A DNA stretch of 64,000 nucleotides, from NCBI RefSeq assembly GCF_002095395.1, contig NZ_MJEI01000096.1, positions 93,785 to 157,784 on the forward strand, given 5' to 3'. Below are positions 52,695-61,312 of this stretch, piece after piece. The notes beneath the pieces were generated by a model that worked only from the letters and a program-made list of their open reading frames with translations, was not told the DNA's origin and ran no database searches. Position 1 is the stretch's first letter; each line of letters starts with the position of its first letter. Source of the DNA: Williamsia sp. 1135. GTDB lineage: Bacteria; Actinomycetota; Actinomycetes; Mycobacteriales; Mycobacteriaceae. A program made the position numbers and the translations under genes.

Positions 52695-53183
52695 GTGACC
52701 GACCTGCTGCCACTGAACCCCGATGAGCTGCTGACCACCACGCGTACCGTGCGCAAGCGGCTCGACCTGGAGCGACCTGTGCCCGTCGAGGTGGTTCGCG
52801 AAGCGCTCGAGGTCGCGTTGCAGGCACCCTCTGGCAGTAACAAGCAGAAGTGGCACTGGCTGATCGTCACCGATCCAGAACTGAAGAAGAAGGTCGCGGA
52901 GTACTACGCCGCCTCGCATGCCGCGTACACAGGGGCGGTGGACCCGGCCGAGGATCCGTCGCGAGCCCGGATCGTCTCGAGTTCGAAGCACCTCGCGCAG
53001 GTGATGGGGGACGTGCCGGTGTTGGTCATCGGGGCCATCGAGATCGACGAGGACGACCTGCCCGCAGGCAATCAGGCCGGCCTCTGGGGATCGCTGCTGC
53101 CCGTGGCGTATACCAAGGGCACCGACTTCAAGCCTGCACCCCGCAAAGACCTCGACTCGGTCATACACCTCAACGGGTGGTGA
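52695..53183 (+). CDS. Nitroreductase family protein with internal deletion
   Basis: 162 residues, about 50 short of the family. The N-terminal half is normal: LLTTTRTVRKRLDLERPVPVEVVREALEVALQAPSGSNKQKWHW (FMN-binding Arg/Ser region) and SSKHLAQVMGDVPVLVIGAIE. Then GLWGSLLP joins directly to VAYTKGTDFKPAPRKDL, skipping the segment with the SFMLALRxxGLGSAWTT helix that contacts FMN. The cut falls at repeated LLP-coding triplets, as expected for a slip deletion. The product is probably inactive. GTG 52695 has GAGGACC upstream. It is divergent from the StyA-like gene. Confidence 0.78.
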   Translation: MTDLLPLNPDELLTTTRTVRKRLDLERPVPVEVVREALEVALQAPSGSNKQKWHWLIVTDPELKKKVAEYYAASHAAYTGAVDPAEDPSRARIVSSSKHLAQVMGDVPVLVIGAIEIDEDDLPAGNQAGLWGSLLPVAYTKGTDFKPAPRKDLDSVIHLNGW

Positions 53184-53187
53184 CGCG

Positions 53188-53580
53188 CTAGAAGCCCAGG
53201 CGCTCGAACCCGTGGCTGACGGCCTCGACGTTGTTTCCGTCTGGGTCGCGGAGAAAAACGCCGTAGTAGGTCGGGTGATACTCGGGCCAGACGCGCGGCT
53301 CGTGCAGGATCTCCGCGCCTGCCGTGACGGCGAGAGCATGCACCTCGTCGACGACTTCGCGGCTCGCGGCGGCCAGCGCGAGATGCACCGGCCGAACGCC
53401 GGGGTCCACGAGCGGCCCGAACCAGAGTTCCGGGAAGTCGCCGTTGCCGAGTGCGACCAGCAGGCCATCGGGCCCGTCGAATCGCATCACTTCTTTCACC
53501 CCAAGTGGCTCGAAGACGCGAAGGTAGAACGCCGCGCTCGCGCCGGGGTCGGCGGACTGCAGACTCAGGTGGTCGATCAT
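53188..53580 (-). CDS. VOC (glyoxalase-like) family protein
   Basis: 130 residues, one vicinal-oxygen-chelate module pair: [60 protein letters not shown] and [19 protein letters not shown]. His, Glu and a second His typical of the metal site are present. Members include glyoxalases, dioxygenases and resistance proteins; the activity cannot be assigned. ATG 53580 lies seven bases after TACGAT (53593-53588), a leaderless start, and rejects the much longer open frame that covers the opposite-strand SDR. Confidence 0.87.
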   Translation of the reverse strand: MIDHLSLQSADPGASAAFYLRVFEPLGVKEVMRFDGPDGLLVALGNGDFPELWFGPLVDPGVRPVHLALAAASREVVDEVHALAVTAGAEILHEPRVWPEYHPTYYGVFLRDPDGNNVEAVSHGFERLGF

Positions 53581-53680
53581 GGCCCTGATCGTAGTCCGGC
53601 GGGGCCGTCCTGACGTGCGGGTTCGCCTCTCCTGCCTAGAGTGTGGGCGTACTGCACCGAACCGAGAGTGGGTAGCGCAC

Positions 53681-54492
53681 GTGGGACGTCTTACCAACAA
53701 GGTCGCATTCATCACCGGGGTTGCCCGCGGGCAGGGTCGCGCGCACGCGGTTCGCCTGGCACGGGAGGGCGCGGACATCGTCGGCGTCGATCTGGCAGGC
53801 CCGTTGCCCGGGTGCCGTACGAGTCGGCGACGCCGGCCGACCTCGCGGAGACCGCCGGGCTGGTCGAGGCCGAAGGTCGAAAGGCGTTGCTGCGGCAAGG
53901 AGACGTCCGGGACCTCGATGGATTGAAGGTCTTGGCCGCAGATGCCGTGACCGAGCTCGGTGGCCTGGACATCGTGGTCGCCAATGCGGGCATCTGTATC
54001 CCGGCGACCTGGGATGAGGCGACGCCGGAGATCTTCCGCGACCACATGGACATCAACGTGACCGGCGTCTGGAACACCGTGATGGCGACGGCGTCTCATC
54101 TCATAGATCGTGGCGGCGGTTCGGTCATCTTGATCAGCTCGTATGCCGGAAAGAAGGTGCAGCCGTTCATGGTGCACTACACGACCAGCAAGCACGCGGT
54201 CACGGGCATGACCAGGGCCTTCGCGGCCGAACTCGGGGCGCACAGTATTCGCGTCAACAGCGTTCACCCAGGTGCGGTGAGCACGCCGATGGGTTCCGGG
54301 GACATGGTGGCGCGGATCGAGGAGACCAACGCGGCGAACCCGAAGCTCGCCTCGATGGGCACCTCGTTCCTCGAGCAGTTCTTCGCCGAACCCGAAGAGG
54401 TGGCGAACGTCGTCGCCTTCCTCGCATCGGACGAGTCGTCCTTCATGACCGCCGAACACCTGTCCGTCGACGGCGGTGCCCAGTACTTCTGA
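53681..54492 (+). pseudogene. Mycofactocin-type SDR oxidoreductase, frameshifted
   Basis: The N-terminal part from GTG 53681 ([43 protein letters not shown] site TGxxxGxG) and the remainder ([22 protein letters not shown]... ISSYAGKKVQPFMVHYTTSKHAV with catalytic Ser, Tyr, Lys) lie in different frames. They would join as [13 protein letters not shown] if one G were added to the GGG at 53810-53812. Otherwise the gene is complete to SVDGGAQYF. The family is the mycofactocin-coupled SDR group, which holds NAD tightly. Either a recent frameshift or a sequence error. Confidence 0.82.
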
Positions 54493-54493
54493 T

Positions 54494-54560
54494 CCCGATC
54501 TTGGTGGGTTGTGGCGAGCGTTTGCCCAGGTCGGCGCCGCCAGAACCCACCAACACCGGG
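54494..54560. repeat. Palindromic repeat, copy 3 (terminator-like)
   Basis: Left arm TTGGTGGGTTGTGGCGAGCG (54501-54520), right arm ending CGCCAGAACCCACCAA (about 54538-54553), between the convergent SDR and L36 genes. Same word set as copies at 5.6 and 18.5 kb, including the flanking CCCGATC. Confidence 0.75.
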
Positions 54561-54565
54561 ACGGA

Positions 54566-54688
54566 TCAGCCCTGCCGGGCCTTGAGGCGAGGGTTCTTCT
54601 TGTTGATCACGAAGGTCCTGCCGCGACGGCGGACGACCTGGGATCCGGCCTGGTTCTTGAGTGACTTCAACGAGTTTCTGACTTTCAC
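54566..54688 (-). CDS. rpmJ: Ribosomal protein bL36, zinc-independent paralogue
   Basis: 40 residues starting at GTG 54688 with a perfect AGGAGG upstream: [20 protein letters not shown] ... [15 protein letters not shown]. This is bL36 of the C-minus type: the zinc-binding cysteines of the standard form are absent and the chain has the INKKNPR tail typical of the paralogue. Such copies replace the zinc-containing L36 when zinc is scarce and are normally repressed by Zur. A Zur-like box lies 17-31 bases upstream. Confidence 0.93.
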   Translation of the reverse strand: MKVRNSLKSLKNQAGSQVVRRRGRTFVINKKNPRLKARQG

Positions 54689-54704
54689 GACGCCTCCTGC
54701 TTAA

Positions 54705-54719
54705 TGGGAATGATTATCA
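54705..54719. promoter_or_regulatory. Zur-like operator of rpmJ paralogue
   Basis: On the minus strand TGATAATCATTCCCA, a 7-1-7 dyad with 5 of 7 pairs matching, resembling the Zur consensus TGAtAATnATTaTCA. It is immediately upstream of the Shine-Dalgarno of the zinc-free L36 gene and about 27 bp from the -10 of accD3. Confidence 0.7.
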
Positions 54720-54745
54720 ATAGTAGCGCATCGCGCAAGCCCCTC

Positions 54746-54751
54746 TACGGT
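54746..54751 (+). promoter_or_regulatory. -10 of leaderless accD3
   Basis: TACGGT, six bases before the GTG at 54758; no Shine-Dalgarno sequence. Confidence 0.55.
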
Positions 54752-54757
54752 TGACGG

Positions 54758-56266
54758 GTGAGCGACGAAACACAGGGGCCGGAGAAGGTGCCCGCGACGG
54801 AGTTGTTGGCGAAGTTGGCCGATGAAGGCAGTTGGCAACCCTGGGACACGCAGATCACGACGCTGCCCGCAGATCCCGACTATGCCGCCGACATCGCGCG
54901 AGCTCGTGAGAAGACCGGTCTGGACGAATCGATCATCTGCGGTGAGGCGACCGTGCACGGCGTCCGCGTCGCAATCGTGGTGAGCGAGTTCGGCTTTCTC
55001 GGAGGATCGATCGGCCGGGATGCAGGTCGCCGGGTGGTGTCCGCCATCCGCCGGGCCACCGCGCAGGAGCTCCCACTGTTGGCGCTCCCGGCCTCGGGTG
55101 GAACCCGCATGCAAGAAGGGACGGCCGCGTTCTTGCAGATGGTCAACATCACCGCGGCTGTGGTCGACCACAAGGCCGCGAAGCTGCCGTACCTGGTCTA
55201 TCTGCGGCACCCGACCACCGGTGGCGTCTTCGCGTCCTGGGGTTCGCTGGGCCACGTGAGCATGGCGGGACCCGGTGCGCTGGTCGGTTTCCTCGGTCCG
55301 CGGGTCTTCGAAGGTCTCTATGGTGCGCCTTTTCCTGCCGGGGTCCAGGTGTCCGAGAACCTGCGGTCGCACGGGCTGATCGATCTTGTTGTGTCCGTTG
55401 CTGATCTGGGTGCGACGGTGGCGAAGATCGTTCGGATTCTCGCTGACCCGGTACGCACTGTCGGCGAAGCGGCGCCGCGGTCGCCGGACGCCGGTGTCGC
55501 CGAGTCGTCGGCGTGGGACGTCGTCGAGGCGTCGCGGCGACCGGACCGGCCGGGGGTCGCGCAGTTGCTCCGAGTGTCCGCGGAGGAGGCCGCAGAGCTT
55601 GCCGGAGGTGGCGAGATCGACGCCCGGAGCGGAATCGTGCTGGCACTGGCGCGGTTTGGTGGCCACTCGGTGGTGCTCGTCGGACAGGACCGCAATCGGC
55701 AATTGCCCGGAGCGTTGGTCGGCCCCGCGGACCTGCGACTGGCCCGGCGGGGGATGCGCATGGCGCAGAGCCTGGGTCTGCCGTTGGTCACGGTGATCGA
55801 CACCCCGGGTGCAGATCTGTCGGTCGACGCAGAAGAAGGCGGGCTCGCAAACGAGATCGCCCACTGCATAGCCGAATTGACCGCACTTGAGGTGCCATCG
55901 GTGTCGGTGCTGTTGGGTCAAGGTGCAGGCGGTGCCGCACTGGCGCTCTTTCCCGCCGATCGGGTCATCGCCATGGCGAACTCCTGGCTCTCACCGCTCC
56001 CACCCGAGGGAGCGAGCCTGATCGTGCACCGCGACGTCAATTATGCGCCCGACATGGCCGCGCGACAAGGTATTCGGGCCACGGATCTCCACGCCTCCGG
56101 CATCGTGGATGTGGTCATCGCCGAGACCGGCGCGGCAGGTGGATTTCTGCCCGAGCTCGGCGCGCAGCTCGCCATCGAACTCGCAGACCTCGCCGCGACG
56201 GACCAGGCGGAGCGAGCGCGCCGCCGCGAAATACGTCGACAGCGGATCGGTGGTTCCGACGCCTGA
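54758..56266 (+). CDS. accD3: Acyl-CoA carboxyltransferase AccD3-like (fused beta/alpha)
   Basis: 502 residues. Two crotonase-type carboxyltransferase halves are fused: an N-terminal beta-like half (CGEATVHGVRVAIVVSEFGFLGGSIGRDAGRRVV, ASGGTRMQEGT, PTTGGVFASWGSLGH) and a C-terminal alpha-like half (RRGMRMAQSLGLPLVTVIDTPGADLSVDAEEGGLANEIA, LLGQGAGGAALALFPADRVI). It matches recalled AccD3 (Rv0904c). It would transfer carboxyl from biotin to an acyl-CoA, but no biotin carboxylase subunit is nearby. GTG 54758 is leaderless. The link between halves is Asp/Ser-rich. Confidence 0.9.
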   Translation: MSDETQGPEKVPATELLAKLADEGSWQPWDTQITTLPADPDYAADIARAREKTGLDESIICGEATVHGVRVAIVVSEFGFLGGSIGRDAGRRVVSAIRRATAQELPLLALPASGGTRMQEGTAAFLQMVNITAAVVDHKAAKLPYLVYLRHPTTGGVFASWGSLGHVSMAGPGALVGFLGPRVFEGLYGAPFPAGVQVSENLRSHGLIDLVVSVADLGATVAKIVRILADPVRTVGEAAPRSPDAGVAESSAWDVVEASRRPDRPGVAQLLRVSAEEAAELAGGGEIDARSGIVLALARFGGHSVVLVGQDRNRQLPGALVGPADLRLARRGMRMAQSLGLPLVTVIDTPGADLSVDAEEGGLANEIAHCIAELTALEVPSVSVLLGQGAGGAALALFPADRVIAMANSWLSPLPPEGASLIVHRDVNYAPDMAARQGIRATDLHASGIVDVVIAETGAAGGFLPELGAQLAIELADLAATDQAERARRREIRRQRIGGSDA

Positions 56267-56412
56267 CCGTTCGCTTCGCCCGTCATCATCGCAGGTCATC
56301 GAGGTGGCACGAGAGTTCGCCTACAGTCGGGTTCAGGCGCCCGTGACCCGGCAGGCAGCAATCCGGCTCTCGGTGCCATCGGTCGGGGCCGAGATCTACG
56401 AGAGGACGACCC

Positions 56413-56847
56413 ATGGTCGACGTGCAACGCACCTTCACCGTCAGCGCGGACAAGGAAAAGGTGCGTACATTCTTGCGCGATTTCGCCAACGCCACCCGAT
56501 GGGACCCGGGGACCCAGAGTTGCGTCCAGAGCACACCGGGTCCCGTCACGCTGGGAACCAAGTGGGACAACACGTCGAAGATCGCGGGCATCTCCACCGA
56601 ACTGGTCTACGAGCTGACCCGCGACGATCCCGAACACATCGTGCTCACCGGGACCAACAAGACCGCGACGAGTGTCGACGACATCAGGTTCGAAGCCGAA
56701 GGCCCTGACAAAACCGTGGTGACCTATCACGCGCACGTGGTCTTCAACGGCGCCGCGAAGTTGGCCGACCCCATCGTCAAACTGGTGTTTCTGCGACTGG
56801 CCGACGAGACCGAGAAACAAATGACGGAGACCCTCGAGGCTCTCTGA
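56413..56847 (+). CDS. SRPBCC family (polyketide cyclase-like) protein
   Basis: 144 residues, a START/Bet v1-like fold: MVDVQRTFTVSADKEKVRTFLRDFANATRWDPGTQSCV, LGTKWDNTSKIAG, and the long C-terminal helix KLADPIVKLVFLRLADETEKQMTETLEAL. These proteins bind a lipid or aromatic ligand in a central cavity; function varies widely. ATG 56413 has GAGAGGACGA upstream. It stands alone between accD3 and the helicase gene. No partner is evident. Confidence 0.86.
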   Translation: MVDVQRTFTVSADKEKVRTFLRDFANATRWDPGTQSCVQSTPGPVTLGTKWDNTSKIAGISTELVYELTRDDPEHIVLTGTNKTATSVDDIRFEAEGPDKTVVTYHAHVVFNGAAKLADPIVKLVFLRLADETEKQMTETLEAL

Positions 56848-56942
56848 CGCCGGAGTGTGGATAGCCGCCCTCTCTGTGTACAACCGGCGACGACGGCAGC
56901 AGATGGGGTGATCAGTCGGCGGGTCGCGTTAACCTGCAACCA

Positions 56943-59900
56943 ATGACCACCGACTGGGCGTACCTGATCACCGCGGCGTCGCTGAGCAGCGACTACGACG
57001 CCGGGACGATCCAGCGTGGGTCGGCCTACGCGCGACAGCGGCGGCTCGTGGGCGTGACCTGGGACGAGGCAAAACGCCGCCTGACCGGACGCTGCCAAGG
57101 CTCGGGAGTCTCGATCTACTCGATCAAGATCGTCTTCAGCCATCTGGGACCGGCCTGGAAGATCGCCGACGCCTCGTGCACCTGCCCGGTCGGCTATTTC
57201 TGCAAACACTCCGTCGCCCTGCTTCTCGATTTCGCCCGTGACGCACCGGAGTCGCCTCGGTCCGCTCTGACGCTCGTGCCACCCACCCCGGATTGGGAGC
57301 AGAAGCTGCGGCCTTTGCTGACCCCGACCCCACCACGCAACGAACCTCTGGGTCTGCAGATGTTCGTGACCACACCGGACCCCCGGCGGCGGAGCGGCGC
57401 ACCCCAGGTCGCGCTGCGCCCATTGCGCCCCGGGACGCGCACCGAGTGGATCCGATCCGGGATCGACTGGCCGACGCTGATGCAGGCGAGCCCCGATCAC
57501 TTCGACGGGCGGCACCTCTCGATCCTGACGAGGATGGGGTCCGACTCGCTCCGGGCCACGGATTACGGGCTACCGCACGGCCTGATCCTCGCCACCGCGC
57601 CGTCGACCATTTGGCATCAACTCGACGAGGCCCTGGCGGCCGGAATCCCGATTCTCGGGGACCCGGCGTCGGGCATCGTCGAGATCCGCATCACCAAGGA
57701 GGCGACGCTGACCGTCGACCTCAGCGGAGACCACGGCGAAGACGCACACGTCACTGTCGAGATGGCAATTGACGACAAGGTGCTGACGGCGGACGACGTG
57801 ACTGTGCTGGGAAAGCATGAGCCGCATGGCATCTGCTACCTGGACGACGAGGGTGTGGCGACGCTCGCGCCGTTCGATCCTGAATTTCGGCACATCGCAA
57901 AGCTGCTCCATACTCAGCCGATCATCATCCCGGCTGCCGACGCCCTCACGTTCACCAATGACTTCTTGCCGCGACTCCTCGACGCGGTACCGGTGCACGT
58001 ACCCGAGGGACTGTTCACGCCGCCGACGGTCACCGGGCCGATCGGGCTTCTCACCGTGTCCTTCACCGAGGACGTCGCCCACACCGAGTGGGCGACCCGG
58101 TATCTGGTCAACGGTGAACCCCACGACATCGATCCCGGTGCGGTGAGCACGGTGCCACGTTGGCGCGACCGCGCGGCGGAAGACGAACTGTGGGAACGGT
58201 TGCGTGACGCGTTGGCATCGGTGGTGCTCGTCGTCGACCGTGCATCGCTCAAGGCCCTCGCCGCCTACACCGGCGGCGGATATCCCATGGGGGTGCTGCC
58301 GCCGGCCGACCAGATCGAACAGTCCGACTATGACGAGGCGGTCCGGGCGCAGTCGCTGACGACGCTCCGGCGGGGTCTGCATCTCGGCGCACTGGAGACG
58401 GCCCGATTCTGCGCCGAAGTCCTTCCCGGGCTCCACGAACGCGACGACCTGGTGGTCGAGGTCGACGAGAAGTCGCAGCGCTACCGCCGCGTCAAGGAGC
58501 GGGCCCGTCTGCGGTTCACCGGTGCAGAGACGATCGGGTCGGATTGGCTCGACCTCGAGATCACCATGGACGTCGACGACGAGCAGGTGCCGATCAAAGA
58601 CGTGATCAGCGAGTTGTCGACGGGCGCAACCCACATGTTGCTTCCGTCTGGCGTGTACTTCCCGCTGGACGCGCCCGAACTGAACCGGCTCAGACAGTTG
58701 ATGGACGAGGCCGAGGCGCTCGGCGAGTTCGACGATGACCGCGGCGCCAAAGCAGAGCCGGCCAACGTGACGTTGTGGGAGGAGCTCCTGCAGCTCGGGG
58801 TCGTCGACGACCAACTCAAGCAGTGGCAGGAGCGGGTCGAGAAGCTCAGTGCCGCGCGCCCGCCGACCGCGGTGGAACCCCCGGCCATGCTTCATGCCAC
58901 TCTGCGCGACTATCAGCTAGAGGGTCTGAATTGGCTGTCGTTTCTGTGGGACAACGGTTTCGGTGGGATCCTGGCCGACGACATGGGCCTGGGCAAGACT
59001 TTGCAGACCCTGGCGATGTTCGGGCGGGCCCGGGAGCACGGGGAGACCCGGCGCTTTCTGGTGGTGGCGCCCACCAGCGTGCTCATCAACTGGGCCGCCG
59101 AGTGCCATCGGTTCACCGACTTGAAGGCCGTGACCGTCACCGCGACCCAGGCCAAGCGCCGTACGCTCCTGGCCGATGTGATCGCCGACGCCGACGTCGT
59201 GATCACCACGTACAACCTGCTCCGGCTCGACATCGACGCCTACAACGGGCAGGACTGGGCCGGAATGGTTCTCGACGAAGCGCAGTTCGTCAAGAACCAC
59301 AACGCGAAGAATCACCAGGCCGCCCGACGGCTCAACACGCCGTTCAAACTCGCCATCACCGGCACGCCGATGGAGAACAACCTGATGGAACTGTGGTCGC
59401 TCTTGTCGATCACGGTGCCCGGCCTGTTCCCCGACCCGAAGTCGTTCGCGGCCTTCTTCCGCAAGCCGATCGAGAAGGGTGAGGATCCGGAGCGATTGCC
59501 GGTTTTGCGCAAGCGGATCAAACCGGTGATGCTGCGGCGCACCAAGGATCAGGTGGCCCGGGACCTGCCGGCCAAGCAGGAGCAGACTCTCGAGATCGAG
59601 TTGTCGGAGAAGCACCGCAAGATCTATGACACCCGGCTCGTCCGGGAACGCGAAGTCGTCCTCGGCCTGCTGGGGGACTGGGAGAAGAACCGTTTCCAGA
59701 TCTTCCGGTCGCTGACGATGCTGCGGCAACTGAGCCTGCATGCCGGTCTCGTCGATCCCGCCCACGGCGACGTCGACTCGGCGAAGGTGACCTTCATCTG
59801 CGAACAACTGCCGGAATTGATCGCCGAGGGGCACAGCGCCCTGATCTTCAGTCAGTTCACCGGATTCCTCGATGTGCTGCGGAAGGCTCTCGACGTTAAG

Positions 59901-60287
59901 GGAATCCGGTACAGCTACCTCGACGGTTCGTTGTCGTCGCGAGAACGGGCCACCGCAGTCGAGACATTCACATCAGGCAAGACCCAGGTCTTCCTGATCA
60001 GCCTCAAAGCCGGTGGTTTCGGACTCAACCTGACCGAGGCCGACTACTGCTTCGTCTGCGACCCCTGGTGGAATCCCGCCGCCGAGGCCCAGGCGATCGA
60101 CCGCACCCACCGGATCGGCCAGACCCGACCCGTCACCGTCTACCGGCTCGTATCCGCCGACACCATCGAAGCCAAAGTTGTTGCGCTCCAGGATCGCAAA
60201 CGCGAACTGTTCACCGCTGTCGTCGACGATGGTGAGATGTTCTCCTCGGCCGTCGGTGCCGACGATATTCGGAACATGCTCGGGTAA
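56943..60287 (+). CDS. SWIM-domain SNF2-family DEAD/H helicase
   Basis: 1114 residues. An N-terminal SWIM zinc finger (CTCPVGYFCKH; Cys 79, 81, 87 and His 89) is followed by a long bacterial SNF2-associated region, then the SNF2 motor: Walker A LADDMGLGKTLQT (about 676-688), LDEAQFVKN (motif II, about 776), ITGTPMENNLMELW (motif III) and C-terminal RecA lobe motifs V/VI LISLKAGGFGLNLTEADYCFVCDPWWNP ... DRTHRIGQTRPVTVYRL. An ATP-driven DNA translocase, probably remodelling protein-DNA complexes in repair or transcription. ATG 56943 follows TAACCT by seven bases (leaderless). Confidence 0.93.
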   Translation: MTTDWAYLITAASLSSDYDAGTIQRGSAYARQRRLVGVTWDEAKRRLTGRCQGSGVSIYSIKIVFSHLGPAWKIADASCTCPVGYFCKHSVALLLDFARDAPESPRSALTLVPPTPDWEQKLRPLLTPTPPRNEPLGLQMFVTTPDPRRRSGAPQVALRPLRPGTRTEWIRSGIDWPTLMQASPDHFDGRHLSILTRMGSDSLRATDYGLPHGLILATAPSTIWHQLDEALAAGIPILGDPASGIVEIRITKEATLTVDLSGDHGEDAHVTVEMAIDDKVLTADDVTVLGKHEPHGICYLDDEGVATLAPFDPEFRHIAKLLHTQPIIIPAADALTFTNDFLPRLLDAVPVHVPEGLFTPPTVTGPIGLLTVSFTEDVAHTEWATRYLVNGEPHDIDPGAVSTVPRWRDRAAEDELWERLRDALASVVLVVDRASLKALAAYTGGGYPMGVLPPADQIEQSDYDEAVRAQSLTTLRRGLHLGALETARFCAEVLPGLHERDDLVVEVDEKSQRYRRVKERARLRFTGAETIGSDWLDLEITMDVDDEQVPIKDVISELSTGATHMLLPSGVYFPLDAPELNRLRQLMDEAEALGEFDDDRGAKAEPANVTLWEELLQLGVVDDQLKQWQERVEKLSAARPPTAVEPPAMLHATLRDYQLEGLNWLSFLWDNGFGGILADDMGLGKTLQTLAMFGRAREHGETRRFLVVAPTSVLINWAAECHRFTDLKAVTVTATQAKRRTLLADVIADADVVITTYNLLRLDIDAYNGQDWAGMVLDEAQFVKNHNAKNHQAARRLNTPFKLAITGTPMENNLMELWSLLSITVPGLFPDPKSFAAFFRKPIEKGEDPERLPVLRKRIKPVMLRRTKDQVARDLPAKQEQTLEIELSEKHRKIYDTRLVREREVVLGLLGDWEKNRFQIFRSLTMLRQLSLHAGLVDPAHGDVDSAKVTFICEQLPELIAEGHSALIFSQFTGFLDVLRKALDVKGIRYSYLDGSLSSRERATAVETFTSGKTQVFLISLKAGGFGLNLTEADYCFVCDPWWNPAAEAQAIDRTHRIGQTRPVTVYRLVSADTIEAKVVALQDRKRELFTAVVDDGEMFSSAVGADDIRNMLG

Positions 60288-60292
60288 TCCCC

Positions 60293-60363
60293 CTGAGATC
60301 GTCCATTTCAGCGCAGCCAAACGGAAATATGCCCTTTATCGGTGCCCAGATGGACGATCTCAG
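60293..60363. repeat. Inverted repeat after helicase gene
   Basis: CTGAGATCGTCCAT (60293-60306) and its exact complement (60350-60363) enclose 43 bases. It starts five bases after the helicase stop and can terminate it. The same 14-mer recurs at 61208 after the next gene. Confidence 0.8.
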
Positions 60364-60404
60364 GCTCGGTGGGTCGCCACCGGCCCGCTGCGCGTCGAAT
60401 ATGC

Positions 60405-61211
60405 ATGGGGTGTGGGGTGTTCAGCCTGGCTGAGCTGCGAGAGCGGCAGATGAACTACTGGCTTGTGCGTAAGCAGGTCCGTGACGGATCGTTGATCCGA
60501 CTGCGTCCTGGTTGGTACGCGACACCGATCGCTGATCCAGTCGCAGTGGAGGCAGTCCGGATGGGTGGAGCCCTCGGCTGCGTCTCCGCCCTGCGGCACC
60601 ACGGACTGTGGGTACCGCCCGGATACGAGCGCGTGCACGTGCGGGTCAGTAAACACGGCAGACGAGAAGTCGCAAAGTTCTGCCATGGCTACGGCACTGC
60701 GACTCCGGTGGTCACAGCGATTGACTCCGTTCCCGTGGCGCTCGGAACTGCGGCGAAGTGTATGACGGATGAGGATTGGATAACGGTCTGCGATTCCGCG
60801 CTGAACAGTGCCGGATGGACCATTCCCGATCTGCAACTTCACATGGGAGTGGTGCCTGAGCAGTTGCGGGCGTTGATGAGGAAATGCGACCCGAAGTCGC
60901 AGTCGGGAACGGAGTCGTTGACCCGCCTGCGCCTGCGGGCGGCCGGATTCACTGTCCACGTGCAACCGGATATTCCAGACGTCGGGTGGGTAGATCTCCG
61001 GGTCGGCCGCCTGTTGATCGAATGCGACAGCGAACGTCACCACACCAGCCTTGAGAACTATCGGAACGACCGGCGCCGGGACCGCAATGCCCTGCTAGGC
61101 AGATGGCTGACGATGCGGATCACGTATGACGACGTCCTGTACGGCTGGCACGACGTTCTCGAGGACATCCGCGCCATCACCCGTGCCGACCGGCACCGCA
61201 TTCGGCCCTGA
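60405..61211 (+). CDS. AbiEi-like/DUF559 (Vsr-fold) protein
   Basis: 268 residues. The N-terminal winged-helix part (GVFSLAELRERQMNYWLVRKQVRDGSLIRLRPGWYAT) is the AbiEi-antitoxin-like domain; the middle resembles AbiEi_1; the C-terminus VDLRVGRLLIECDSERHHTSLENYRNDRRRDRNALLGRWLTMRITYDDV is a Vsr/DUF559 nuclease-like fold with D, E and a second acidic residue. These genes are common in actinobacteria, usually without a recognisable toxin partner, and none is here. ATG 60405 is chosen; an upstream GTG lies within the repeat. The 14-mer CTGAGATCGTCCAT flanks both sides. Confidence 0.82.
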   Translation: MGCGVFSLAELRERQMNYWLVRKQVRDGSLIRLRPGWYATPIADPVAVEAVRMGGALGCVSALRHHGLWVPPGYERVHVRVSKHGRREVAKFCHGYGTATPVVTAIDSVPVALGTAAKCMTDEDWITVCDSALNSAGWTIPDLQLHMGVVPEQLRALMRKCDPKSQSGTESLTRLRLRAAGFTVHVQPDIPDVGWVDLRVGRLLIECDSERHHTSLENYRNDRRRDRNALLGRWLTMRITYDDVLYGWHDVLEDIRAITRADRHRIRP

Positions 61212-61278
61212 GATCGTCCATGTCAGAGGTGGTGAAGGGCAGTATGCCCTCCGTGCATGCTGAGATGGAGGTGTCAGG
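61208..61278. repeat. Second copy of CTGAGATCGTCCAT repeat
   Basis: CTGAGATCGTCCAT (61208-61221) overlaps the stop codon of the AbiEi-like gene and pairs imperfectly with ATGGAGGTGTCAG (about 61266-61278). The inner GGGCA-N3-TGCCC (about 61238-61250) adds a small stem. It resembles the element at 60293 but has diverged in the right arm. Confidence 0.65.
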
Positions 61279-61312
61279 GCGAAATCCCACCAAGCGATTT
61301 GAGAGGGTCGAC

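Noticed and set aside
60293..61278. A toxin-antitoxin pair around the AbiEi-like gene
   Set aside because: Only the antitoxin-like/nuclease-like protein is present; no AbiEii-type nucleotidyltransferase gene adjoins it.
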